Shown: in pieces, positions 1 through 21,721 of the stretch
How the letters are laid out: each line of letters starts with the position of its first letter
How positions within the stretch are numbered: the stretch's first letter is position 1
Assembly: GCF_964355755.1 (NCBI RefSeq)
Contig: NC_092679.1
Span: 2,604,001-2,668,000, forward strand
Reading direction: 5' to 3'
Source of the DNA: Antedon mediterranea
Taxonomy: Eukaryota > Echinodermata > Crinoidea > Comatulida > Antedonidae
Length of the DNA stretch: 64,000 nt
Made by a program: the position numbers and the translations under genes
Notes under the pieces: generated by a model
The model's database searches: none
Told to the model about the DNA's origin: nothing
What the model saw: the letters and a program-made list of their open reading frames with translations, nothing else

Positions 1-224
1 CTTGACTATTCAAGATGAAAAAAAGCAGAATTGTGACTTGAATTTTTATAATGCTTGTTCAGGCATACGATTATATCGGTCGCGTTCAAGTCGGTCGCGA
101 TAAAATCAATTTCTGGTATTTTGTATGGAACGCCGTTAGTTAAATAACTTACCCAATAAGTACTAAGCAAATGGCGATTAAAGAAGATCCTTGTACCCAA
201 AGACGATGGTAAGTTAAACAATTA

Positions 225-246
225 TAATGATGATAATGATGATGTA

Positions 247-277
<31 letters not shown>

Positions 278-645
278 TGATGGATATGGATAATGATGGT
301 CATAATGATGATGATAATGATGGTGGATGATGATGATGATGATAGTGATGATGATGATGATGATGATAGTGATGATGATGATGATAGTGATGATGATGAT
401 GATGATGATGATGACGATGATGATGACGACGACGACGACGACGATGATGACGATGATGATTAAATGGATGATCATGACGATTACAATGGATGATGATGAT
501 GGATGATAATGATGGATGATTATGATGATAATGATGACGATGACAACGATGATGATGATAATGATGGATTATGACGATGATAAATGATGGTGATGACGAC
601 GATGATGACGACTACGATGACGATGATTATGATAACGATGATGAT
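225..645. repeat. (GAT/ATG)n imperfect microsatellite
   Basis: About 420 bases of imperfect GAT repeat with GAC and GGAT interruptions. It creates spurious long frames (poly-Ile/His on the minus strand, poly-Asp/Met on plus). Nothing suggests it is translated. Confidence 0.9.
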
Positions 646-2187
646 CATTAGTTATTAATAAAAGAAGAAAATAATCGACCTTAATTAAACACTTTATCGA
701 AGATATATATCTACAAACATCGAGAAAGATGTGCAATGGATCGTATCAACCAATAGTGAAAAAATAGGCTAGACGTAATACACACAGGATTTCATTAGCA
801 ATGGCAAACACATTCAATCAATTGGCTTTCCAATCTCTTAACAACACTTAACTTGCTTTTCAATTTCTCTCGAGACCTATATTAATGTTGATATGGAATT
901 ACAAAAGAAAAAAAAACACAGTTCCGCGTAGATTATTCAGAAAAACAAATTGACCAGTATTCGTGGTGTACATAAACAAACATTGAGGCCTCACTGTTTA
1001 ATACGCCAAACTAGTGTACGCATGCGTCGTAGTACACGACGCACATAAATGCAATGCACTCTTGACACTGCTCTCGACAGCAAATTTATGGCATGGATAT
1101 TCAACATTGAGCAGCAGCCTGTGAATTTGTACGAAAACATAATAGTGTATACAAGCCTGAATATTATTTTCTAGTTAAAAAGAAGTGTAATACTATAGAC
1201 CTAATTACAAAAAGAGAATTTAGGCCTACACGTGCACGTTAAGTACAAAGCTAGTAGGGCAATGACTGTTACAAATTTTGCATTAAAACGATGCTATTAT
1301 AATATTATAACGTACTCTACGTGCTGTATTCTCAGAAGAATTGAAGCAGAATACCATTAGCAGAAGAAGCCTGACAATAAAGACGGGAGCGATCGTGTAC
1401 GTTAAATCGAAAAGTTATGAAGACTTTTATTTTTGAGTCACTAATACAAGAAGGCATATAATGATTAGTCTGAGTTCCAGATAGAGTTTTGACTTAATAA
1501 TATTAGTAAAAAGATAAATATTTTGGCACATACTATTTGAGCTTGTATTTCAGACAATCATCGAAAAGCCTTTGAATATAGTAAAAAGATAAACATTTTG
1601 GCACATATGGCGTTTCATACTTGAGCTTGTATTTCAGACAAACATCGAAAAGTAACTACAAAAATACTACAGACTTGGGGAAAGTCTACCTAATGATATG
1701 CATATACAATTCATATTATTATCAATTATGCATATATTAAAATGTATTTACTGTATTCACAAATTTCTCGTCCAAAATTTAGTGCTTTTATCTACAGAAA
1801 AGTTCGTGACAAACACAAAGAATAAACCTCAATTATGTATAATAATAAAAATGTCACGTTATCAGACAAAATAAGCAACACAATATGCCTACACTAACTT
1901 TATCATTTAACGAACATTGGTCTAAACCACATATTGTTGATGATACTGTTAATCAATGAATTAATCTCCATTTATTAAAATAAATATGTGAATAATATCG
2001 GCAATAGGTTTCCAATAAGCCAAGGTTGTATGACCTCAAATAGGTCTAAGAGCCATTTCATATTTATTATGCGGATAATGTAGCCATCATAACATATAGG
2101 CCTAGAGAGAGTTGACAAAGTTGGATATAGACACACCGACATAACGTAAATCATTGAGTCAGTGACCATCACGATACAGTATTAGAC

Positions 2188-2342
2188 TTGGTTCTCACTT
2201 GCACGCAACGCAAGTACGTAATCGCGTCGCAATTAATTTGACCAATCACGGTACGGTGGACCATCAGAACTGTCGCTTTTGATTGATCGACTCAATCGCG
2301 TTGCAACTACGTAATTGTATTGCGTACAAGATGAAACAAGCT
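2188..2342. mobile_element. MITE-like element, family 2 (degenerate copy)
   Basis: Begins CTTGGTTCTCACTTGCACGC and ends near ACAAGCTTTA. It shares the terminal words and the inner TTTGACCAATCA segment with copies at 18.4 and 33.6 kb. No coding capacity. Confidence 0.5.
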
Positions 2343-2817
2343 TTATCCTTAATTGATAACGAACTTCGTATGAAGCCTCGTAGAGACAATCATCAACATA
2401 CCAACTCAATTGCAACTAATATTCACTAACATTGGATTGGACAAACAGACATATCGACAAACCAAGTTATAGCGCAGTCTATTAATGGCATTGAGAGGCC
2501 CTTAAATTGAATGGAAAACGAACATTCTCTTAGCCTCATCATTGGCGAGACTAATGGCCGATATTGTCCCCACTCGATCACATCTATTCGCATCATTTAA
2601 ATATGATATTAAAATATCTCATTCATTTTTCAATTATAAATTATATCTATAGCATCTGGTAACATTATCGGTCACAGATGGTTTCGGTTAATAACTCGCA
2701 GGAGGAGTGACACTGAACGTGTCATCTGTCACAGTCTGCTAATATATTCATATACATATACGTAGTGTAGGGTCGGTTCAGACTTAGCTATTTAGCTATT
2801 TATTTCATGGCCACAGT

Positions 2818-2940
2818 TAAGCGTGGTTCCCACTAGCGACGCAACGAACGCAGCGTTTATTGCAGCGTCGTATTGACGCAAATGTGCTGTGTTGCGTAAT
2901 CACAAGCGGGAACCGACAACGAAACAGTGCTGCAAACATC
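2818..2940. mobile_element. MITE-like element, family 2 (right-truncated)
   Basis: Starts with GCGTGGTTCCCACTAGCGAC and shares the word TTGACGCAAATGTGCTG and the following TTGCGTAATCACAAG segment with the copy at 21.4 kb, so the two are clear relatives. The right terminal repeat is missing. Confidence 0.65.
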
Positions 2941-5067
2941 AAAAGGGAACTCAAAATAAACATTGTCTATAACTCCATCCTGTAAAATCAAAGAAATGTA
3001 TTTGAGTACAAATGTCTGCACGATTAAATTACTCTTGAGAATAACTAATTGTTACATTATTTACGACTTTCTGTCACTTTTTATGAAAAAATACATCATT
3101 AATATAGAAAAAAAAACAGATAAAGTACAATTAAGTTGTTTTTCTTACGAAAATCAATTACTATTAGTGATAATATTCTTGTGTTCACTATGCTTGGCTA
3201 TTGTTTACATTGATTATAAGCGAGGATAACATTGTAGGCCTACTATCAAGTAGTCAGTAATTAACGTTGAGTGGTTAGCTCGCGCCAATAACTCGATACG
3301 TTCTTCTTTCTACATGTTTGTGAAATTAATCCATACATTTATATTAAACACAATCCAGACGACAATATTGTCTGAGAACAGAATTAATGAAATCTTTATT
3401 ACTACAGGTCTTCTTTGAATTAACAATATAGTCTCTCTTCGATTAGAGAGACTTATTTGTGTGTGGATAAGATGAACACATAATACGGAACGGTAAGCGG
3501 AAAACCGCGTAGCTTGTCCCACGCAGATTCTTCAACTATAGCCTTACTATCTTGAGCCAAAGCAATCTAACATTGCCTTGCTTGAGCGGAAACAGCCCCG
3601 TCCGCTGCGCGTTGTCATAAGAAAAGAAATGAGATTCTATATTTTCTGTGTAAATTGGTCTTTAGGCCTGAAAGAAGCCGCTAAGACAATAAGACTAGAC
3701 CCGTATGTAAATATACCTGAATAAGATTGTTTCTAAAATAACAAAGATTCGTGTTGGTTGTAATAGAAGGTTTATTTGTCAAGATTATTGTTCAATCAAA
3801 ACAACAGGGAGAGAGGAGATTTAAAAAAAAAAGGACCAACAAATTAAACACTCTTAAATTGACACAAACAATACTGTTGTGAGATTCAAAAAGAGGCATT
3901 TGTTTTTCTAAAGTGTTCAGCAGATATCATAAACAATGTATGGACGCCATATTTATCATTTATGACTTAACACGTCCGTCTTGTAAAGTTCGGTAAACAG
4001 GATTAAACTAGTTTAAATCTATTGTTTATAGGCAATTTGCCCAACAAAATCAAAAAATGGGTTCAATATTGTATAGGCAATTTGTGCCCAACAAAATCAA
4101 AAAATGGATTCAATATTGTTTTTAGATATAATTATAATGATATTGTTGCTCCTACACCAAATGTGTTATATTAGTGACAGCCATATATAGATTTAATTTC
4201 ATTTTACGTTGTTGAAATCGATTGGAATAATCGACAATAAATCGTATAATAATGTTTACGTCAAACAAAGCTATAATAATAAATCAACATTTCTATTTAA
4301 TTACCAAATGTTTGAATATTTATATAATTACCTTTTTTCCACCTGATTTTGTAATAATAAACTAATTGTATTATGAGCATATATATTTAATTATTGACAT
4401 ACTATATTCAATTTATGTCTTGTTTCTTTACATAGCCAGGCCTATATTTTATTTTATTAGTATCACCCGCCGACAATTGAAAATACACATACATTATGTA
4501 AAATAATATTATAATATATCATTGTGTAGGCCTCATACTAACAGATTATTTACGTAACATGCACGGGTAGATGTACGCGCGCACAAACCTCTTAATCATC
4601 TTTTGTACGCACGAGTTAAATTGCGTGCCCCTAATGTCATAACTATAAGATTTCATCTATACATATCACATACTGTTTTATCACATACATTATTGTATCA
4701 TACAACTTGGCTATATCGCATATCATTATTTTATTACCAAATTATTTATAAAAATATACTTGTATCTTGTACAAGAATACCGTTATCAAATCTGACACAC
4801 GGTCATACGTCATCACAACATCTAGAAACCATGTTGCTATTTTGTAATCAAGATAACCTCCAAAGTGTTTCTTGATAAATATCGAATTAAAATATTAAAT
4901 ACCAAACGATAATATTATACTTCAAATTTAATTGATTATGACGTACGGATAGGATTGAGGACTTGCAAACCATCTCCCAGAAACCAAACAAAGTAATCAC
5001 CAAATTCGCCCCTTGATATTAAGTTAAGACTGCGCGAATTGAAGAATGCAATACATATAAAAGCGAT

Positions 5068-5300
5068 GACATCTTCATCAGTGTTTGTACGCGCACATAC
5101 AATATGCAATATTATTTTCATCAGTATTTGTGCGCGAGCGTACACAATCAATGTCATTTTACTTCAGTGTTTGTACGCGCGCGTATACGAACAATAGCAG
5201 TTTAATCAGCGTTTGTACGCGCGCGTATACGAACAATATCATTTTCATCAGCGTATGTACGCGCGCGTATACAAATAACATTTCAACGGTGTCTGTACGC
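5068..5300. repeat. minisatellite with palindromic GTACGCGCGCGTATAC core
   Basis: Five to six copies of a unit of about 45 bases, each with TTTGTACGCGCGCGTATAC followed by an AT-rich ATCATTTTCATCA-type spacer. The cores are alternating purine-pyrimidine. The frame that reads as a repeated CTRAYTNN peptide is a by-product of the repeat and has no other support as a gene. Confidence 0.75.
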
Positions 5301-5803
5301 GCGTGTGTACATTATTATTCAACATTGTGTGTCCCTCTTTACGATATCACTTGTAATCTACCGTACTTTATGAAATCATATTTCATGCAAGAGTATCGTT
5401 ATATTTCTGGCAAGTATATTTCTTACGTAATTAGGCTACAGTTGACACCTGCTTAATAACTAATCCTATATAGGCCTAAGTAGATACCTATAATAAGACA
5501 ATAGAACACAACATTTTTAAAGCGCGCGTTCAACAGTTGATAACAATTATTTATTAATATAATATTGTTCAGTAAAGAACTTTTTCCCGGTAAACATTAG
5601 GATGCAGACTTTTTTTTCAAATCTGCATTTATCAGGCTGTAGGCTAAACATGTGAAAAAAAAGATATTGTAAACGTTGCTAGCTAGAATTCCAAATATTC
5701 ATGATAATCCATGCTCGTACTACCGGCGTATTGCAGCCTATATTATACTAATTATCTCTAGGCATGCATGCAGCTAGCTCAACTTATAGATTTATTTACT
5801 TAC

Positions 5804-5901
5804 ACGTATGCTTTGTATGCCGAATAAATGAACAGTGATACGAATACAACTGCTAAAATACAACCAAACACAATACCGAAAATATTCCCAGCCGTCGACA
5901 T
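5804..5901 (-). CDS. possible orphan 5' coding exon encoding a transmembrane segment
   Basis: On the minus strand an ATG at 5901 (or 5916) opens a short frame, MSTAGNIFGIVFG followed by ILAVVFVSLFIYSAYKAY: one strongly hydrophobic stretch ending in basic and aromatic residues. It is followed at once by a good donor (GTAAGT, 5798-5803). This would fit the first exon of a membrane protein, with the rest further left (intron over 5.8 kb or outside the window). No downstream exon was found, so it may be chance. No family recognised. Confidence 0.3.
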
Positions 5902-7230
5902 CTTCAGTTTGTGCATGCAATCAGAGAGAGTGTTTTCTGCGATGTCTAGGCTGCAGTTTTGTTGTAACCATTCGCATTGATAAACTCGACGCTCCTTAAT
6001 ATTCTAAACGTCGAAACGCAAACCATCGCTTAAACGTGATTAAATCCATAGATCACGTGATAAGCGTGAAACTAATTCGACACGCTTGAATGGATCTCGT
6101 GCTCATGCGCGTTAAAGTTTAATAAGATACGTACTTAAAATATTAAAACCCATGTGCTAACTGTTTTACAGCTTTAGTTGGATTTAAGAAAGACGCGCAA
6201 TCGATACAAATTTTAATAATTTAAAGAAAAGACAAATATTTAATATAATATTCTTCCATGATCGCACTACGTTGTTCCATATTGCTCTTACTGTGTGTGA
6301 GAAAATAACGTTAAAATGCATATTAAATGCAAATTAGATATACTGTACTATAGTAATACCTGCATTTTTGCCAATGATAATTAAACCCATAATGCATTGC
6401 GTAGGCGGAAGCAATTTTTCTTGGGTTTCTTCAACATAGAGATAATAATATTGAATATAACATGTTTTTTCCTTAGTTAACAAGAAATAAACACGTTTAA
6501 TAACGTTTGATATCAATGTGGTTCACCCCAGCCAGGCAAATTCTCACATCGTATGATTCCCGGATGTATTAATGATGATTTTTACCTTGGCCTCATAGGA
6601 AGAAAAACAATGTTTCCCGGATATGTTAACTCGCGCGTGTCGTGGGTTCGATTCCAGGCGCCGGTCATGTGCTCTGATCAACCAGAAGGCACGTAAGGAA
6701 TATTGACATTCTAAATGTGCATTACAAATTAATGATGAAAATATATTGCAAGTCAAACTGAACGCAACTGTTAGACTATTGTTAATCATGTTCGCTTTAT
6801 AATGATACGCAGCTGTTTCTCTTCTTCTTTCCTTTCATTTGAATATTTTGCATCGCATAATGATAAACATTACTGTTTAGCTTCAAAATGTAAAACTGAA
6901 ACAAAGAAAATAGGTTGCATGCTTAATTGCATTATGAGCATGTTTTCACTGGGTGCTCATTTATCCTCATTGGTGAATGTACCACCAATACCTTCACGTG
7001 GTAACCGACACTGTATCTAGATTTTTGAAGTGTCATAGGAAAATACCGTGATACTGCATCACATGTTCATCACTTGTATGGCCTAATATGTGATACACAT
7101 GTGATACTGTTTTACAGCATGATACTGGAGAAGTACAGAAGTGAGGCTGAGATACAGCACTGTAAATCGGATGTAAGTGAATGCTGTACCTTTAGCACAT
7201 CTAAAAGGCAGAATATCCACAATATCTTAA

Positions 7231-7277
7231 TAATCCCTGCTATTAATCCGTAATCCCTGCTATTAATCCGTAATCCC
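7231..7277. repeat. short tandem repeat, 20-bp unit
   Basis: About 2.4 copies of TAATCCCTGCTATTAATCCG in direct tandem. Confidence 0.8.
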
Positions 7278-8151
7278 TGTTTTATCTTATTACTCAAGTT
7301 AATTTTTAGATGCCAATATAACATTTTCATGTTTGATTATTACAACGAAATAAATAAAATATCTATACATCTTCATGTTAGTCTCATTGACTATAAAATA
7401 AGAATTCTTGAGAAAAAATGTACGAAGCTATGATTTCCGACAAGACTTCATACAACATACTATTTTACAATATTTCTTTTATACGAAAATATCAAAATTA
7501 CAAGCAAAAAATAATCTTGTGAAAATGAATATTAATGAGTGCATTCCTTGACCTCATAAATGGCTAACAAGCTAGAGATGCCATAAACCCCTGGGACCGT
7601 CAATACAATACAGTATAGCACTAATTACCGGTAACGCACTATAAAACCATCAATTAAAGCTGCTTGTCGCCTCTGATATCAACATAGCAAGCTATTCCAT
7701 GAAATTATAAATAATAATAAAAAAAACTTTTAACATTTTTCTTTTCAGTTAATTACAATTCATATCAATTGGACCAAGTATTAAAATTGTTGAAACAAGA
7801 TCCCTACGGGCTCCAAAGTTCATAATGGGCGCTGACTGCATCGTATCGCGATATACTACAGCAACATCTAGAGTATTCACATGCGGTCTCCCCTCAAAAT
7901 GGCAAAAAATATGCCAACATTTTACCAAATTCCAGGTGGTTGAGCCATAAAAATATCACATAACAAATTAAGAAAACCAAAACACAAATTTTCATTCTTT
8001 TATTTACCATTTCTGCTCTTTTAAAAAGCGTTTACATGGGTTGACTGTAGGCCTGCTACCTTCCCCTAGCCGTCACTTATTCAAGGTTACTCCCGATTAT
8101 AACTCTATTTCCTCCTGTGGTATATTCTTATAATTGCACTGTGTCGGTAAC

Positions 8152-18088
<9,937 letters not shown>

Positions 18089-18377
18089 AATGGAGCGATT
18101 AAAGATCACAAGTAACCAGTACAGTGTGGTACACTGACACAAACGGGTTCACTTTAAATATTGAACGAAACAAAATGAGTGTCATTTATATACAACGTCA
18201 CACGCATCCTTTGTCATTGACAAGAAGGAAGTTTGCATTTATAGCCTGGTAACGTCTATATTAACCAGATTATAACTCGTAATTAGTTTAATTAAGTTAA
18301 TTGATATTTTTACTTTTATTCAACAGTGGCCGGATCCAGGTGTATCCATTTTTATTTGATTCACCAATTCCTTCCTT

Positions 18378-18550
18378 AAGCTTGGTTCTCACTTTAACGC
18401 GATGCAAGGACGGTGTCATGTCTTTAGGCGCAAAACTGATAATTTGACCAATCAGAAACAACAAGTTGATTGATTCATCATCGCGTTGACAAATTACTTA
18501 TGTTGCGTGTACATCCTAAATTGCGTTACACCCAGTGCGAAACAAGGTTA
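18378..18550. mobile_element. MITE-like element, family 2
   Basis: Starts TAAGCTTGGTTCTCACTTTA and ends GTGCGAAACAAGGTTAA, an imperfect inverted repeat. The interior includes TTTGACCAATCA, shared with the copies at 2.2 and 33.6 kb. Outside it, the 18.1-19.3 kb interval shows no gene. Confidence 0.65.
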
Positions 18551-19318
18551 AGTATGACCTACTCCGAAAACAGTAAAGGTGCCCTAACATGTAGCCTACG
18601 GTTGAATGTGACCCACATCCTCCTATCTTGGGATCAAATCAAAGCCAAATGTTAAGCAGCTTATAGTAAACTCAGTTTCATTTTTAAACAAAAACCAGGG
18701 CAACAATCTGAAGAGTATTTTTCAAAAAATGAAATTAGTTCATAGTAATATAAACGTAAAAATGTATTTCTAATAAAAATAACTAATCCTAAAATACTTT
18801 GGTCTATCATTTACTTGAAACTATACGAAATAAGAAATAAAAGTATACACACATATATTACTAATTATTATTCATATTTTAAATCATACAAAAGTTATTA
18901 CTTATTGCCATCTCGTAATTCATTTTACACACAGAAATCGTTACTATAATTTTTCTGTAAACGAATACTGGGAAACCAACAGAACAATCAGAGAAAAATA
19001 ACGAATAGGCCTAGGTCACAAAGAGTAAAATTATCCTGTCACAAAAAGGTGTATCAATTGGATCTTATTATTTAATTAATTTTTTTTTCTCTTTTGTGGC
19101 GTTAACCACTATTTTATTTATTTCATTCGCAAATGATCAATACAATGATGTTACACTTCATCTAAATATAATATTCCCTTGTTATTCTGATTTTTTTAAA
19201 TTAATATTTTTATAAACAGAAAGGTTGAAATATCCCCAATTAAAATATGTTTGTTGGGTTACAGTGTTGTCTTTTTGACGAAAAATCCGTTCCCAATTCT
19301 TTATAACATCGTTTGCGT

Positions 19319-19474
19319 TTAAGCTCTGTCTACATTAATATCAAACTTTATGTGACAAAAAATATGTGTCCATATATGGACATGATGATGATGTCATATC
19401 ACTATCGTATTTGGGAATACCACTACCATATTTGGGCACATCAAACTTTTTTTGATAGTGTAGATAGAGCTTTA
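19319..19474 (+). mobile_element. MITE family 1, copy 1
   Basis: Terminal inverted repeats AAGCTCTGTCTACATTA and TAGTGTAGATAGAGCTTTA. The interior carries CCATATATGG, GATGATGTCAT and CCATATTTGG. Confidence 0.85.
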
Positions 19475-19676
19475 AGAGTATGGAGGCTTTTTCGAAACAT
19501 AAGAATTGTTTAATTACAATGCGGCGAATCGGCACAAATATGGTTTAATTTTAATAACGTTTAAGCCTAAGAGTTAGAATGCTTCATTGGACAAATAATC
19601 TACACAGGTATGTATCATCTTGACTCATATCCACCTTGTCATGATTGCGAAGCCTATTAATTTGAAGAGTTTTATG

Positions 19677-20657
19677 TTATTCTAGTTCAACCGTCGGACC
19701 ATCGTAGGCCGCTACACCGTCTGTATTCGACCTCATGGTATTACTTTCAGTTTTAGTCATAGAGCACTTGCGCCTCAGGAAGCTGATAAGTGGCAAGTTA
19801 CTTATAGCGTGGTGGAAATCTGGAAGTTTCCTCCAGTAAATGAATGGGTTCAGGGCCGAGTTCATTAGGCCAAAATTGAGAAAAAAACATGCTAATTTAC
19901 TGGCGAAAAAACAGTGTCTAGATGCAAAGTAATACTCAACGCAGATGCGAATAGCTTCGAAACACCACGGCAACCAACAAACTCCAAAAACAACTACAAT
20001 TACAGCGTACGCGCGTACTACGAGATGCGTACGTTTAAAGTCACCTTTTCCACCTAATTTCTTCTGTCTCTTTTTGTCCATTTTCCGCATACTATAAAAT
20101 ATAGCAATATACAGACAAATCAAACTGATCATTGCCACTATAACACTGAACGGAGCGAATGTATAAAGAAGCAAAATGTAATAGTAAGGATAGGCAGTGA
20201 AAGGTAGAATAAACGATATCGTACAAATCCACATAAGTACGCAGAATATTATCAATTGTTTGGATGTAGCACCTCCACCAGGCGTCTTCGCTCTAACGAC
20301 AAGAATGTAGAATCTCTCCACGGCGATGGCAAGGTTCGTGAAGATCGAAATCTGTAGAAGAGCGACCGACATGCCATCCACGACGCTAGGTCGTCCGAAT
20401 ATCTGTATTGGCATCAGGCAACCTGTCGTGACGTCCGTAATGCACAGGCTGAATATCAAAATATACTTACGAGTTCGTAGTTTTTTGTTTGTTGCAAACG
20501 CCCAGAGAACAATGCCATTTCCAAAGAGAATCATAACGCTTATTATGACAAAGGATATCAAGTAGAGTAGGAGAAGATCTTTATCCTGGTAAATTGCTGT
20601 CTTTCTAATGTCAGGCAGCGTACAATTGCTCGGATCAAAGTCTGCCATGTCGTCCAT
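19677..20657 (-). CDS. class A GPCR, lysophospholipid/cannabinoid-like group
   Basis: Intronless, 326 residues, ATG at 20657. Seven hydrophobic segments are clear. TM1 has GNGIVLWAF, TM2 FSLCITD, TM3 ends NLAIAVERFYILVV, TM4 has MWICTI, TM6 has GVCWLPW and TM7 has NSALNPFIYW, with a Cys in the tail after helix 8. There is no Cys at the start of TM3 and extracellular loop 2 is very short. TM5 lacks the usual mid-helix proline pattern. ER replaces DR of the DRY motif. These traits together are known for S1P/LPA, cannabinoid and melanocortin receptors, so a lipid or small-molecule ligand is plausible; the ligand itself is unknown. It is a tandem paralog of the gene at 21.7 kb, separated by about 1 kb. 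An N-glycosylation site (NCT) lies near the N-terminus. Confidence 0.88.
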   Translation of the reverse strand: MDDMADFDPSNCTLPDIRKTAIYQDKDLLLLYLISFVIISVMILFGNGIVLWAFATNKKLRTRKYILIFSLCITDVTTGCLMPIQIFGRPSVVDGMSVALLQISIFTNLAIAVERFYILVVRAKTPGGGATSKQLIIFCVLMWICTISFILPFTAYPYYYILLLYTFAPFSVIVAMISLICLYIAIFYSMRKMDKKRQKKLGGKGDFKRTHLVVRAYAVIVVVFGVCWLPWCFEAIRICVEYYFASRHCFFASKLACFFLNFGLMNSALNPFIYWRKLPDFHHAISNLPLISFLRRKCSMTKTESNTMRSNTDGVAAYDGPTVELE

Positions 20658-21416
20658 GTTAGTTTCTAAGTATTCACGCTAACTGTAAGAAATGAAAACA
20701 AGCAATGACAACAAATATTTAGCCAACGACTGAAAATTATTGAAATGTTATCGTCAAGGGGCCACCTAGCAATATTTGCGTTACACAGAGGATGATCGAC
20801 TATTTTAATCGTCTTAAACCAATAATCTTATTACAGCTGTACAAACTAAATTTAGTTTTCTCCGGCAGAAGTGTAAGTGGACCGGCAATATTGCTTAACC
20901 GGCCGCACCTTTTCCCGAAAATTAAATCTGATGTGATGACGTCAGATTTGATGTACATGTAGGCCTATAATAATCATCGCCTTGAACATGGATTATATAT
21001 TTTTTTGACTGATGTTAACGTTATGCTATCACAAATACGATTTTGTTTTTGTTTTTTCTAGAAAGTTGTACTTATTTATACAAGCAGCACTAACACAAGA
21101 AAGCATTCATCCTATATGGAACTATTTAATCTTATATATCAATTGCTACTAATCAATGATTAGAGAAGCACACAATTGTTCTTGGCTGCGAGAAATCTTT
21201 TTATTTGAACACTTTCTGGATGGAAGGCACCAAAAAGTTAGCTCTAGTGTCATGAAGCTTGGTTTCCCTAAAAATGGCAGAAATCGGTGAATTTAATCCT
21301 ACGGCACCGTGTTACGTGTCGTTGGTCCTATATGCCTATACTTGTGACATGTTTTACGACACCTTGTGTTGATACGTTGCGTCTATGAAACACCTACTTC
21401 ACAGTTTACTCTACTA

Positions 21417-21613
21417 AAGCGTGGTTCCCACTAGAACGCAACGCAGCGGCGTATTGACGCAAATGTGCTGTATTGCGTAATCACAAGTGGGACCCGACGA
21501 CGCAACAACGCTGCAAACATCAGGTTGATTTCACGCAGGCGGGGGCAAACACAATTATTGGAAGGGTATTTTCTTACGTTGCGTAGGTTGCGTCGCTAGT
21601 GGAACCAAGCTTT
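21417..21613. mobile_element. MITE-like element, family 2 (full-length copy)
   Basis: Starts AAGCGTGGTTCCCACTAG and ends CGCTAGTGGAACCAAGCTTTA, so the ends are inverted repeats. The interior has several GACGCAA/TTGCGT words. It lies between the two GPCR genes. Confidence 0.75.
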
Positions 21614-21721
21614 ACTAAACCCGAGCTTAAGGTTTGATGTTACTGAGATAATTCAGAGCTCTGCATCACATTTTATTCTACTTTATTGGTAGGCCTATCT
21701 GTAAAATTCTTTAATTTACCA

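Larger units (their letters stand above)
1..5800. other. gene-poor, repeat-rich stretch
   Basis: I see no convincing coding exon here. Long open frames are low-complexity (the GAT microsatellite) or lack family resemblance. The stretch holds a trinucleotide microsatellite, two partial copies of the GGTTCCCAC-type inverted-repeat element, a pair of 75-bp direct repeats (about 1507-1580 and 1582-1655), a pair of 47-bp direct repeats (about 4025-4125) and a CG-alternating minisatellite near 5.1-5.3 kb. A gene whose 3' exons lie outside the window could cross this region. Confidence 0.6.

Noticed and set aside
149-475. 108-residue frame on the minus strand
   Set aside because: Poly-Ile/His translation of the GAT microsatellite; no start context, family or exon structure.
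6600-6670. tRNA gene suggested by GTGGGTTCGATTCC
   Set aside because: A B-box-like motif is present but no matching A box or acceptor stem could be folded; probably a SINE fossil.
18089-18142. Upstream start for the phospholipase B (MCQCTTLYW...)
   Set aside because: That codon is GTG, not ATG; the ATG at 18088 gives a clean signal peptide.
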